Shown: positions 1 to 7,379 of the stretch, piece after piece
How positions within the stretch are numbered: position 1 is the first letter of the stretch
How the letters are laid out: every line of letters starts with the position of its first letter
NCBI RefSeq assembly: GCF_900188485.1
Contig: NZ_FZPH01000003.1
Coordinates: 186,001 to 250,000, forward strand
Length of the DNA stretch: 64,000 nucleotides
Reading direction: 5' to 3'
From: Asanoa hainanensis
Lineage (GTDB): Bacteria > Actinomycetota > Actinomycetes > Mycobacteriales > Micromonosporaceae
Made by a program: the position numbers and the translations under genes
Notes under the pieces: model-generated
What the model saw: only the letters and a program-made list of their open reading frames with translations
What the model was told of the DNA's origin: nothing
The model's database searches: none

Positions 1-914
1 TCGCCGTCGGACTTGCGCAGCACCCGGTCCTTGTCGTCGCCGAAGTCGGTGGTGCGCAGCCAGACGGCGCCGTCGGCGTCGAAGATGTGGCCCTCGGCGC
101 GCAACCGGGTCAGCGCCAGCTCGAGCTCGCCCTCGTCGTGGAGCTGCTTCTCGTTGAAGTAGACGTCGAAGCGCACACCGAAGTCGACGAGCGACGACTT
201 GATCTCGTCGAACATGATGTTGACGCCGGCCACCCGGAAGATCTCCAGGCTCTCCTGCTCGGGGGCCGTGAGCGCGTCCGGGTGCTCCTTGACGACCGTG
301 TTGGCGATCTCGCCGATGTAGGCGCCGCGGTAGCCGTCCTCGGGCGCCGGCTCGTCGTTGGCCGCCGCGCGCAGCGACCGGGCGAACCGGTCGATCTGCG
401 AGCCGGCGTCGTTGAAGTAGTACTCGGTGGTCACGTCGGCACCGGCGGCCCGCAGCAGCCGGCTCAGCGCGTCGCCGACGGCGGCCCAGCGGACGCCGCC
501 GATGTGGACGGGGCCGGTCGGGTTGGCGGAGACGAACTCGAGGTTGATCTTCTGACCCGCGAACCGGTCACTGTGCCCGTACGCCTCTCCCGCCTCGACC
601 ACCACACGCGCGAGCTGGCCGGCGGCGGCGGCGTCGAGCCGGATGTTGAGGAAGCCGGGCCCCGCGATCTCCACCGATTTGATGCCTGACGCCCGGCCGA
701 GCTGCTCGGCGATCGCCGACGCGAGCTCGCGCGGCGGCACGCCGGTCTTCTTGGCGAGCTGAAGTGCCAGCGTGGAGGCGTAGTCGCCGTGCTCGGGGTT
801 GCGGGGTCGCTCGACCGTCGTGCTCTCGGGCAGGGCGGACAGATCAAGGCCACGGCCGGTGAAGACGGCGTGGGCGGCGGCGAGCACGACCTCGGCGAGC
901 TTGGCGGGAGTCAC
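1..914 (-). CDS. argS: Arginyl-tRNA synthetase, N-terminal part (runs off the window)
   Basis: Class I aminoacyl-tRNA synthetase that charges tRNA-Arg in the cytoplasm. Read from a GTG at 914, the first 304 codons are present. They include the ArgRS N-terminal additional domain and the ATP-binding signature [11 protein letters not shown], the family's HIGH motif, near residue 130. The window cuts the protein within the catalytic domain, so the KMSK region and anticodon-binding domain are not visible. The gene is divergent from the DUF3105 gene. A tRNA-Arg gene lies 3 kb away on the other strand. The GTG start fits the usual ArgRS N-terminus and no in-frame ATG lies close by. Confidence 0.95.
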   Translation of the reverse strand, partial: MTPAKLAEVVLAAAHAVFTGRGLDLSALPESTTVERPRNPEHGDYASTLALQLAKKTGVPPRELASAIAEQLGRASGIKSVEIAGPGFLNIRLDAAAAGQLARVVVEAGEAYGHSDRFAGQKINLEFVSANPTGPVHIGGVRWAAVGDALSRLLRAAGADVTTEYYFNDAGSQIDRFARSLRAAANDEPAPEDGYRGAYIGEIANTVVKEHPDALTAPEQESLEIFRVAGVNIMFDEIKSSLVDFGVRFDVYFNEKQLHDEGELELALTRLRAEGHIFDADGAVWLRTTDFGDDKDRVLRKSDG

Positions 915-1010
915 TGATCCATGCTAGCGGGGGTAGACTCTGTCACTCGGTGGCGACCCTGCGCGCCCGATGATGCATCCCCCCATCACCGACCGAACTG
1001 ACGAGGCACC

Positions 1011-1820
1011 ATGAGCATCAGCACTCCGGCCGGCGACTCGAGCCGTCAGACAGCGCCGCCCGCCGCCAAGAAGGCCACGGCCGGCGCGGGCCGACCCCCA
1101 GCCGCACGCGGCGCCCGCCCTTCGGGAGGCGGCGGAGGCAAGGGCACCCGGCCGGGCGGCGGAGGCAAGTCGCGCAAGCCGATCACACCGGTCAAGGTCA
1201 GCCAGGGCCGGAGCTGGGGCCCGATCGCGCTGTTCAGCGCCGTCGGCGTCATCGCCGCCGCAATCATCGGGTACGGCATCTACGCCGTCTCGGTCGGTCC
1301 GAAGGACTGGAAGGAAAAGGCCGAGGGCATCTCGGGGATCAGTGACTTCCGCAAGTCCGACCCCAAACTGGTCGACACCCGCTCGCACAAGAGCGGCTCG
1401 ATCCAATACCCGCAGACGCCTCCGGTCGCCGGCGACCACAACGTGAGCTGGCAGAACTGCATGGGCGACGTCTACGACGCGCAGATCGCCAACGAGAACG
1501 CGGTGCACAGCCTCGAGCACGGCGCCGTCTGGGTGACCTACCGCCCCGACCTGCCCAAGGACCAGGTCGACGCGCTCGCGTCCAAGGTGCGGGGTCAGGA
1601 GTTCACCATGATGAGCCCCTTCCCGGGGCTCGACAAGCCGATCTCGCTGCAGGCCTGGGGCTACCAGCTCAAGGTCGACAACGCCAGCGACGACCGGGTC
1701 GACGAGTTCATCCGCGCGCTGCGGCTCAACGCCACCCTCGAACCTGGCGTCGGCTGCTCGGGCGGCGTGACCGCTACCGGGACGACCCCCCGGGAGCTCC
1801 AGCAGCCGCAGGGACAGTGA
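1011..1820 (+). CDS. DUF3105 membrane-anchored protein
   Basis: 269 residues. A Gly/Pro/Lys-rich basic cytoplasmic tail (1-60) is followed by one transmembrane helix (about 67-90) and an extracytoplasmic DUF3105 domain. The domain carries the family's conserved stretches: TPPVAGDHNVSWQNC (about 130-145), ENAVHSLEHGAVWVTYRPDL (about 162-181) and two cysteines. No biochemical role is established for DUF3105. The ATG at 1011 is preceded by GAGG. It lies 3 nt upstream of the DUF305 gene, so the two are probably co-transcribed, a pairing that is common in actinomycetes. Confidence 0.9.
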   Translation: MSISTPAGDSSRQTAPPAAKKATAGAGRPPAARGARPSGGGGGKGTRPGGGGKSRKPITPVKVSQGRSWGPIALFSAVGVIAAAIIGYGIYAVSVGPKDWKEKAEGISGISDFRKSDPKLVDTRSHKSGSIQYPQTPPVAGDHNVSWQNCMGDVYDAQIANENAVHSLEHGAVWVTYRPDLPKDQVDALASKVRGQEFTMMSPFPGLDKPISLQAWGYQLKVDNASDDRVDEFIRALRLNATLEPGVGCSGGVTATGTTPRELQQPQGQ

Positions 1821-1823
1821 TCC

Positions 1824-2480
1824 ATGAGCACGACCTATGACGACACCGCGGTGTCTGACTCGTCCGTCGCGGCACCGCCGCGCCGAAGGGCTTTGTTGCT
1901 CACGTCCGCCGTCGTCGCGGCCGTGCTCGTGGTGATCGCCGCCTTCGGAGCGGGGTGGTTCGCGTCGTCGCGTAACCACCCCGGCGAAGACTCGGTCGAG
2001 GCTGGGTTCGCCCGCGACATGTCCTCGCACCACGCCCAGGCGGTCGAGATGTCGATGCTGGCGCTCGACAAGAGCACCCAGCCCGACCTGCGCCTGCTGG
2101 CCGGCGAGATCGCCCAGGCGCAGCAGGCCCAGATCGGCATGATGCAGACCTGGCTGCGCGACTGGCACCTCGGCCCGACCGGGCGCCAGCCGCAGATGAG
2201 CTGGATGACCGACGGCGCAAGCCTGGTGCACGACGGCCTCATGCCCGGCATGGCCAGCGCCGCCGACATGACCAAGCTGCGCAACGCGACCGGCCATGAC
2301 TTCGACCTGTTGTTCCTGCGGCTGATGCAGCAGCACCACCTGGGCGGCATTCACATGGTCGAGGGCGTGCTGGCCGAGACCAACGAGACCGACGTGGTCT
2401 GGCTGGCGCAGTCGATGGCCAACAACCAGCGCGCGGAACTCGAGTTCATCCAGCAGATCCTCGCCAAGATCGGTGCTTAG
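1824..2480 (+). CDS. DUF305 family protein, membrane anchored
   Basis: 218 residues with a short cytoplasmic N-terminus, one transmembrane segment (about 25-47) and an extracytoplasmic DUF305 domain. The domain shows the paired His/Met-rich motifs typical of the family: DMSSHHAQAVEMSMLAL and LMQQHHLGGIHMVEG. These motifs resemble metal-binding four-helix bundles; some DUF305 proteins occur in copper-related settings, but nothing nearby proves that here. It is the second gene of the DUF3105-DUF305 unit and is followed by a strong hairpin at 2511-2544. Confidence 0.9.
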   Translation: MSTTYDDTAVSDSSVAAPPRRRALLLTSAVVAAVLVVIAAFGAGWFASSRNHPGEDSVEAGFARDMSSHHAQAVEMSMLALDKSTQPDLRLLAGEIAQAQQAQIGMMQTWLRDWHLGPTGRQPQMSWMTDGASLVHDGLMPGMASAADMTKLRNATGHDFDLLFLRLMQQHHLGGIHMVEGVLAETNETDVVWLAQSMANNQRAELEFIQQILAKIGA

Positions 2481-2510
2481 CGTAGTTTCTTGGTTACATT
2501 GCGCTACCTA

Positions 2511-2544
2511 GCCCCCATGACGGTCGTTGACCTGTCATGGGGGC
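2511..2544 (+). terminator. Perfect 11-bp stem hairpin after the DUF305 gene
   Basis: GCCCCCATGAC at 2511-2521 pairs perfectly with GTCATGGGGGC at 2534-2544 around a 12-nt loop, 30 nt after the DUF305 stop codon. There is no T-tract, as is usual for actinomycete terminators. The candidate ATG of the next gene (2537) lies inside the right arm. Confidence 0.7.
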
Positions 2545-3208
2545 ACTTCTCGACCCGCGCGCGTCGGCGCTGAGCTGGTGCCGCCGAGAACGCATCGGCG
2601 GCGACGGTGCGTTGGCCGCCGGGCCACGCGCGGACTCCCGCACGCTCACCCGTACGCAGGAAAGCGCCCTGATCGACGCCATCCGCGGGTGCGCACCCAC
2701 CGACCTGGACCTGCCGGGCGACCTGTGGACCCGGCGGGCGGTCGCGGCCCTGGCGCTGGGCCGGTTGGGGATCAAGCTGACCGCCGCACGCGTCACGCGA
2801 TTGCTGACCGCGTGGGGCGCGATCGCCCGCGACCCGGCCCAGCGGGCCTGCCCGATGTGCGCGGGGGCGGTGGGTCGCTGGATGACCACGGCGTACCCCC
2901 TGATCGCCCGAACGGCGGCCACCCACCGGGGTGAACTGCACTGGATCGGCCGAGCACGGCTGTGCGGCGTGACACCCGCCGCCGACGTCGTGTCGGCGGT
3001 CTCGGGCCCGGTGGGCCGCGCCCGGATCGGCTTCATGATCGCGCCAGGCGGCCCGTCGGCGGCGCTCCCGCGCGACTTCCTGGGCCGGCTGAGCCCGGAC
3101 CGCACGGCACACGCCATCGTGGACGGCACGTGGGCGACGTGGCAGCTACCCCGCCGGGTCCCGGGCCGGGTCGTGCTGCACCCGATGCCGAGCTGCGAAC
3201 GGACCTAG
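2537..3208 (+). CDS. IS630/Tc1-mariner transposase relic, catalytic residues missing
   Basis: A 223-codon open frame resembling the N-terminal two thirds of an IS630 transposase. The winged-helix region has the family-like stretch DLWTRRAVAALALGRLGIKL (about 55-75). Around 137-175 there are equivalents of the DDE core: GELHWIGRARLCG, where active enzymes have a D-E-x-G sequence, then VVSAVSG and a short IVDG. The first catalytic aspartate is replaced, the second survives (IVDG), and the protein ends before the last acidic residue. No terminal inverted repeats are seen. The only early ATG lies inside a terminator stem, so expression is doubtful. It could be a decaying insertion or a domesticated DNA-binding protein. 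Confidence 0.55.
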   Translation: MGALLDPRASALSWCRRERIGGDGALAAGPRADSRTLTRTQESALIDAIRGCAPTDLDLPGDLWTRRAVAALALGRLGIKLTAARVTRLLTAWGAIARDPAQRACPMCAGAVGRWMTTAYPLIARTAATHRGELHWIGRARLCGVTPAADVVSAVSGPVGRARIGFMIAPGGPSAALPRDFLGRLSPDRTAHAIVDGTWATWQLPRRVPGRVVLHPMPSCERT

Positions 3209-3846
3209 TGGCTGTGGTCCGCCATGTCGCGACGGTTGCGTAGGCCGACCAGGGCAACACCGGCGGCCATCAGCCCGACGCCGACGAGCAGGACGATACC
3301 GACCGCCATGCCGGTCGCCTTGGGATCGGTGCCGTCGTCGCCACCGCCTCCGGTGCCCGGCACCGAGGGGCCGGTGGCGGACACGACGGCGGTGCCGGTC
3401 GGCAGGACGTCGTCCTTACGATCGACCACGCGGACCGCACTGTCGGTGGCGACCCGCAGGACCGCCTCGACGACGCCACCCGCGAGCCCTTGCCGCACGT
3501 TCCGCTGCCCCGAGCGGAGCCCGACCGGCGGAGGAGGCGGCGGCACGGGCGTCTTGTCCAGCCGGAGATCGTCAGCCGGGGTCGAGTCGGCATCGGGTGG
3601 TGGCGGGCCGGGCGGGTTCGTGCCGGTGCCCGGCGGGTCCGTGGCTGTGCCCGTGCCCGTGCTCGGCGGCGGGCTCGCCTGTTCTGGGCTGGCCGGCGGT
3701 GACGGCGGGCTGGCCGGCGACAGGGCCACACCCGGCTGCGAACGCCCGGCCGAGGCGGGTTGATCAGCCCAGGCGGGCCCGGCTCCAGAGAGCAGGGCAA
3801 CACCCACCGCCGAAGCGGCAAGTGCCAGCGCAGGCCGCCAACGCAT
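3205..3846 (-). CDS. Secreted proline-rich protein with C-terminal membrane anchor
   Basis: 213 residues from an ATG at 3846 preceded by GGAGG; an upstream in-frame start at 3885 would add residues before the signal peptide and is less likely. An N-terminal signal peptide ends near AWA (about 27). A long Pro/Ser/Thr-rich low-complexity stretch (about 28-105) and a short globular region (about 110-165) follow. A terminal helix (about 180-202) is followed by RNRR. There is no LPxTG sortase motif. Function unknown; the layout suggests a surface-exposed, wall-spanning protein. Its stop codon overlaps that of the IS630 relic within CTAG. Confidence 0.75.
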   Translation of the reverse strand: MRWRPALALAASAVGVALLSGAGPAWADQPASAGRSQPGVALSPASPPSPPASPEQASPPPSTGTGTATDPPGTGTNPPGPPPPDADSTPADDLRLDKTPVPPPPPPVGLRSGQRNVRQGLAGGVVEAVLRVATDSAVRVVDRKDDVLPTGTAVVSATGPSVPGTGGGGDDGTDPKATGMAVGIVLLVGVGLMAAGVALVGLRNRRDMADHSH

Positions 3847-4020
3847 GATCCTCCAGCCTCCGAACGTCCCTCCCGGTCGACACATGCTTCTCGGCGGCTG
3901 ACACCCGGCGCATCCACTGAAGGGACAGCTTCAACCGCAGCTCGGACCCCCGCCACCGGCACCTCCCGGGTGCCTTTACACCCCAGGGTCGGATCCCTGG
4001 TACTCTTTCTCGGTCGCTGA

Positions 4021-4092
4021 GCCCCCGTAGCTCAGGGGATAGAGCACCGCCCTCCGGAGGCGGGGGCGCAGGTTCGAATCCTGCCGGGGGCA
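4021..4092 (+). tRNA. tRNA-Arg (anticodon CCG)
   Basis: A full cloverleaf can be drawn. The acceptor stem is GCCCCCG (4021-4027) with CGGGGGC (4085-4091) and discriminator A4092. The D-stem is GCTC/GAGC. The anticodon stem is CCGCC (4047-4051) with GGCGG (4059-4063) around loop CTCCGGA, placing anticodon CCG at 4054-4056. The T-stem is GCAGG/CCTGC around TTCGAAT. It reads CGG arginine codons, which are frequent in this DNA. No CCA is encoded. Confidence 0.97.
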
Positions 4093-4130
4093 CAATTTAT
4101 CGATCGCTCCGCGAGCGAGAAATTGTGCTT
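4091..4130 (+). terminator. Terminator hairpin immediately after tRNA-Arg
   Basis: CACAATTT (4091-4098) pairs with AAATTGTG (4120-4127), with an inner TCGCTC (4104-4109)/GAGCGA (4113-4118) stem, followed by the T-rich CTTATTCCTT. The left arm begins on the last two bases of the tRNA. This is the most classical Rho-independent terminator in the window. Confidence 0.75.
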
Positions 4131-4141
4131 ATTCCTTGCCT

Positions 4142-4200
4142 GGGGCCCGAGCCCCAGACCCCACGCCGTGGGGCTCTGCCCCCGGACCCCGCCCGGACCG
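4142..4200. repeat. Palindromic GGGGC/GCCCC intergenic repeat cluster
   Basis: Successive short inverted repeats (GGGGC/GCCCC at 4142-4155; CCCCAC/GTGGGG at 4159-4173) are followed by GCCCCCGGACCCCGC. This resembles the small palindromic intergenic repeats scattered through many actinomycete genomes. The rest of 4201-4374 shows nothing recognisable. Confidence 0.4.
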
Positions 4201-4374
4201 CCGGCGTTGACGCTGTCTGACCCGGTTCACTTTCCCGGTGGCGGTCGTGGTGATTCAGACACTCGTCAGGTTCTGGGCAAGCCGCGTACGTGCGGCTCGG
4301 CTCGTGCCACGCCTCGCCCTCGAAACGGACCGCGACGACCGAGTCTTGGGCCAGGCCCGGCATAAGCTCCGACC

Positions 4375-4908
4375 GTGGTGTACCGGATCGAGCGGCATGA
4401 GCCGGACGTGTTGCGGCTGTTCAACGACGACCTGCTGGTCGATCAGGACGTCGAGCAGGAGGACGACACGTTGGCCGACATCGAACGCTGGGGTACCGGC
4501 GTCGCCTGGGCCGAGGACTACACCTGCATCGCCCGGTGGGACGCCGAGCCCATCGGCGATCGTTGGCAGGTGTTGGTCGGTGTGGCGTACCGGTATGTGT
4601 GCTGGCAACTCGACGGCGTGAGCGCGTGGGACGAGATCGGACCGGACGGCTGGTGCAGTCGGCACGTCGAGATGGGACCGGACGGACGCTACACGGCTGC
4701 GGCCGAGTCCGCTGCGGTGATCGAGGCAAGGGACACCGGCGGCGCCCACGCGGTCAGCGCCTACGAACGGGTGTACGGCGTCGTGCCCGAGTCGGCCTTT
4801 GGCCCGGACGCCGAGCCGCATCTGACGCCGATCAACGGCCGCGCGTTCCACGACCAGTGGATAGCGGCGCGAAGCGCGCTCGACCCTCAAGGTGGTCCGA
4901 CACCCTGA
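4375..4908 (+). CDS. Hypothetical acidic cytoplasmic protein
   Basis: 177 residues, acidic and aromatic-rich (many Asp/Glu/Trp), with no signal peptide or membrane segment and no motif I recognise. The stretch from residue 10 to 40 contains clustered acidic residues (VDQDVEQEDD). Third-position GC fits a real gene. Tandem GTG codons at 4375 and 4378 are both possible starts. It stands alone between the tRNA region and the TetR-controlled SDR. Confidence 0.6.
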   Translation: MVYRIERHEPDVLRLFNDDLLVDQDVEQEDDTLADIERWGTGVAWAEDYTCIARWDAEPIGDRWQVLVGVAYRYVCWQLDGVSAWDEIGPDGWCSRHVEMGPDGRYTAAAESAAVIEARDTGGAHAVSAYERVYGVVPESAFGPDAEPHLTPINGRAFHDQWIAARSALDPQGGPTP

Positions 4909-4944
4909 CGACGTCATACGAGTCGTGGCAGGTGCGGATGTCCG

Positions 4945-5112
4945 TCATCGTTCCGCCGACAACTCGTGGCGGAGATCAGTCGCGCCGGTCCAGATGAGGT
5001 GCCGCAGGTCCCCAGCCCAATGCCCCTGGGCGTGCTCTCGAAGGAGCGCAGCGGCCTCGTCCAGGTTCGCAATGAAACCGGCGAATCGCGCGTCAAAGTC
5101 GCCCTCAGTCAC
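4945..5112 (-). CDS. Possible small protein or gene remnant (55 aa)
   Basis: A GTG-initiated frame directly after an in-frame stop. It encodes a helical peptide with stretches such as ANLDEAAALLREHAQGHWAG. The tryptophan-containing helix is reminiscent of short actinobacterial proteins in which a similar helix begins a longer domain, so this may be a truncated copy. No clear ribosome-binding site. Weak call. Confidence 0.3.
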   Translation of the reverse strand: MTEGDFDARFAGFIANLDEAAALLREHAQGHWAGDLRHLIWTGATDLRHELSAER

Positions 5113-5247
5113 TCACGAACGGTAAGACGCCGTGCATTCTCATCGACAGAAGCGGATACGGCGATGAGGTGGCCGGTGCCCCGCCGAGGCCGCACGCCGT
5201 GGTCCACGCCTGGGTGACCGCCGTCACGGGCCAGCCCGTTGCGGCGG

Positions 5248-5290
5248 GTAAACAGATCTGTTTACTGTTGTCGGAAACAGGTCTGTTTAC
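5248..5290. promoter_or_regulatory. Two tandem palindromic operators upstream of the SDR gene
   Basis: GTAAACAGATCTGTTTAC (5248-5265) is a perfect 18-bp palindrome. GGAAACAGGTCTGTTTAC (5273-5290) is a near-perfect copy whose centre lies 25 bp further on. The same motif occurs at 7296-7315 upstream of the TetR gene, so the TetR protein at 7380-7958 very likely binds here. The second box abuts the SDR ribosome-binding site AAGGAGAGG (5292-5300), which suits repression. Confidence 0.75.
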
Positions 5291-5309
5291 CAAGGAGAGG
5301 GGCAGTGTT

Positions 5310-6005
5310 ATGCGGATCGAGGACGCGACGGTGCTGGTCACCGGCGGCAATCGGGGTATCGGGAAGTCGCTGGTCGCGGAGGCGTTGGCGCGCGGGGCGC
5401 GCAAGGTCTATGCCGCCGCGCGGAATCCGGAGGCGGTCACCAACCCGGACGCCGTGCCGGTGGCGCTGGATATCACCGACCCGGCGTCGATCACCGCAGC
5501 GGCCGAGCGCCTCACCGACGTCGACATCCTGATCAACAACGCGGGCGTGCATCTCGGCGGGGAGATCCTGGTCGACGAGCTCGACAAGATCCGTCGGGAG
5601 ATGGAGGTCAACTACTTCGGGCCGCTGCAGGTCTCGCGGGCGTTCGCGCCGATCCTCGCCGCCAACAACGGCCACCTGCTGACCATCAACTCAGGGCTGT
5701 CGTGGGCCGTGGTGCCGGACTACTCGTCGTACTCGGCGACAAAAGCGGCCTCGTGGATGATGACGAACGCCTTGCGCCTGGAGCTGGTAGCGCACGGTGT
5801 CGGCGTCACGAGCCTGCACGTCGGCTGGACCGACACCGACATGGTCGCGCACCGTAGCGACGAGAAGGTGCCGCCCGCGCAGGTGGCGCGCGAGGCGTTC
5901 GCCGGCATCGAGGCGGATGCCCTGGAGGTAGTGGTCGGCGAGGGCGCCTCGCAGTTGAAGGCCGCCCTGGCGCTGGACCCGAGCGTCCTCTACGGCGCCC
6001 GCTAG
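5310..6005 (+). CDS. Short-chain dehydrogenase/reductase (TetR-controlled)
   Basis: 231 residues. Classical SDR fold: nucleotide-binding TGGNRGIG near residue 11, NNAG near 76, catalytic Ser and YSATK near 140-146. The substrate cannot be read from sequence. The ATG at 5310 is chosen because AAGGAGAGG lies just upstream and two operator palindromes precede it. An earlier in-frame start at 5169 would run through the operators. It is monocistronic and convergent with the acetolactate decarboxylase gene; their stop codons overlap in CTAG. Confidence 0.9.
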   Translation: MRIEDATVLVTGGNRGIGKSLVAEALARGARKVYAAARNPEAVTNPDAVPVALDITDPASITAAAERLTDVDILINNAGVHLGGEILVDELDKIRREMEVNYFGPLQVSRAFAPILAANNGHLLTINSGLSWAVVPDYSSYSATKAASWMMTNALRLELVAHGVGVTSLHVGWTDTDMVAHRSDEKVPPAQVAREAFAGIEADALEVVVGEGASQLKAALALDPSVLYGAR

Positions 6006-6775
6006 CCGCCCTCGCTCTGGCGGATCTGCTTGCCGATATCGGCCCCTGAGAGGTTGGCCCGCGCGAACTCCGGCGTTCGAGGCAGGCTCAGGTGCAGTTG
6101 CGACTCCGTGCAGACGCGCACCTCGCCGTCGGTCAGCTCGAAGTCGAGGCTGTGCCCGCCGTGCTGGTGGTCGTCGGTGAGGAAATGCAGGTGGTAGCCG
6201 GCAACGGAGATGCCCTGTTCGTACTCGGGGGTGCGGAAGCCGGCCAGGTCGCCGTCGCGTTCGTCGAACGTGGTGACGGCCTGGCCGGCGGTGGCCTTGG
6301 TCAACGGTGGGTACGGCTGCTTCTGCGCCATCACGGTTCTGGTCTCGACGCTCCGGAAGTGGCCGTGGATTCGTACCGCCGCCGTCATGTTCGTGGTGGG
6401 CAGGGCCTGGTCGATCCGCGTGAGCAGATCCGCGCGCTTGATCGGGGCGTCGACCCGCAACGTGGTCGAGGGCCGGAACCAGGTCACCGCCGCGAACGGA
6501 GTCCGGTCGTCCGGCGCGGCGATGCGCGCGCTGCCGTCGGCGCGGAGATGGTGGCATCTGCCGTCGAGGATCACCATCTCGCCGTCGAGCCGGTTGAAGG
6601 TGCCGAGGCCGAAGTCGCCGTGCGAAAGCAGCTCGGCGATCGTGACGTCGCCGTCGTAGAGGCCGTCGAGTAGCGCACCCATCGTCGAGGTCTGGTAGAT
6701 CTCGTTGGTGCCTGTCCGGTGGTGCAGAGTCGCTCGTGCCCACGCTCGGAACCGGTCGTACGCGTCCGCGGCCAT
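6002..6775 (-). CDS. alsD: Acetolactate decarboxylase
   Basis: 257 residues. Converts alpha-acetolactate to acetoin and CO2, the second step of acetoin/2,3-butanediol formation. Family signatures are IYQTSTMGALLDGLYDGD near the N-terminus, HGDFGLGTF, and the zinc-ligand stretch GYHLHFLTDDHQHGGH near residue 190. The start is 2 nt after the stop of the preceding chimeric gene, so the two are translationally coupled. Its natural partner, acetolactate synthase, survives only as a C-terminal fragment upstream. Substrate would therefore have to come from another acetolactate synthase, for example IlvBN. Confidence 0.92.
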   Translation of the reverse strand: MAADAYDRFRAWARATLHHRTGTNEIYQTSTMGALLDGLYDGDVTIAELLSHGDFGLGTFNRLDGEMVILDGRCHHLRADGSARIAAPDDRTPFAAVTWFRPSTTLRVDAPIKRADLLTRIDQALPTTNMTAAVRIHGHFRSVETRTVMAQKQPYPPLTKATAGQAVTTFDERDGDLAGFRTPEYEQGISVAGYHLHFLTDDHQHGGHSLDFELTDGEVRVCTESQLHLSLPRTPEFARANLSGADIGKQIRQSEGG

Positions 6776-6777
6776 GG

Positions 6778-7263
6778 TCAGATCAGCACTTCCTCGTGCA
6801 GCTGGGCCGCGATGTCCGTGCTGTGGCTGTAGTCGACGGGTGCGTCGATGATGGACACTCCGTTCTCGGCGAGGGCGCGCTCCAGTGTGGACGCGAACTG
6901 CGCCGGGCCGTCCAGGCGGTAGCCGTGCGCGCCGAACGCGCGCGCGTAGGCGGTGATGTCATAGTCGCCGAGCTGGACGCCCGACTGGCGGATCCGCACG
7001 CCGGCCATGAACTCGACCTCGACCTGCGGTGGGATCGCCCCGGCCAGCGGGTCCACGCCGGTGCGCCGGATGAGCTCGCCGATCATCGGCGGAATCTCTT
7101 CGCCAGCAGCCAGGAACTCGATGGCTTCGGGTGCGAGAGCCGGTGCGAGCGATCGCGGTCCGAGAAAGGCGACCCCGTGCCCGCGCCGTTTCATGGCACG
7201 GGCCATCGGCAACAGTGGCAAAACGTGCCCGAATACCGGAACGGACGTAAAGAGAATGCGCAT
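6778..7263 (-). pseudogene. Chimeric remnant: glycosyltransferase N-terminus fused to acetolactate synthase C-terminus
   Basis: 161 codons, fully in frame. Residues 1 to about 91 match the N-terminal domain of a macrolide/UGT-type (GT1) glycosyltransferase: MRILFTSVPVFGHVLPLLPM, the HV motif and AFLGPR. From about residue 92 the sequence is the last 70 residues of acetolactate synthase AlsS: LGDYDITAYARAFGAHGYR, then IIDAPVDYS. The glycosyltransferase acceptor/donor domains and the AlsS thiamine-diphosphate core are absent, so neither activity should remain. The junction lies near 6990. The simplest history is an in-frame deletion between a glycosyltransferase gene and alsS that left alsD under the glycosyltransferase promoter, which carries a TetR operator. 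Confidence 0.75.
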
Positions 7264-7295
7264 GCGATACCCCCGGAAAGCGTAGTTCTATTCCC

Positions 7296-7348
7296 AGGAA
7301 ACAGACCTGTTTCCTAAATCGGCATGAAGGTACACCGACCTGTTTTGC
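7296..7348. promoter_or_regulatory. TetR operator between the chimeric gene and tetR
   Basis: AGGAAACAGACCTGTTTCCT (7296-7315) is a 20-bp near-perfect palindrome of the same type as the boxes at 5248 and 5273. A weaker half-site, GACCTGTTTT (7337-7346), follows 33 bp on. The position fits autoregulation of tetR and control of the minus-strand operon. Confidence 0.7.
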
Positions 7349-7379
7349 GGACGCAACCCGGGGAGCTAAGCTTGCCGGC

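Noticed and set aside
924-2354. A 476-codon minus-strand frame across the DUF3105/DUF305 genes
   Set aside because: Both plus-strand genes have family motifs and correct starts; the minus frame is a composition artefact.
4021-4130. Integration (att) site at tRNA-Arg
   Set aside because: The inverted repeat after the tRNA is a terminator. No integrase gene and no repeated copy of the tRNA 3' end lie in the window.
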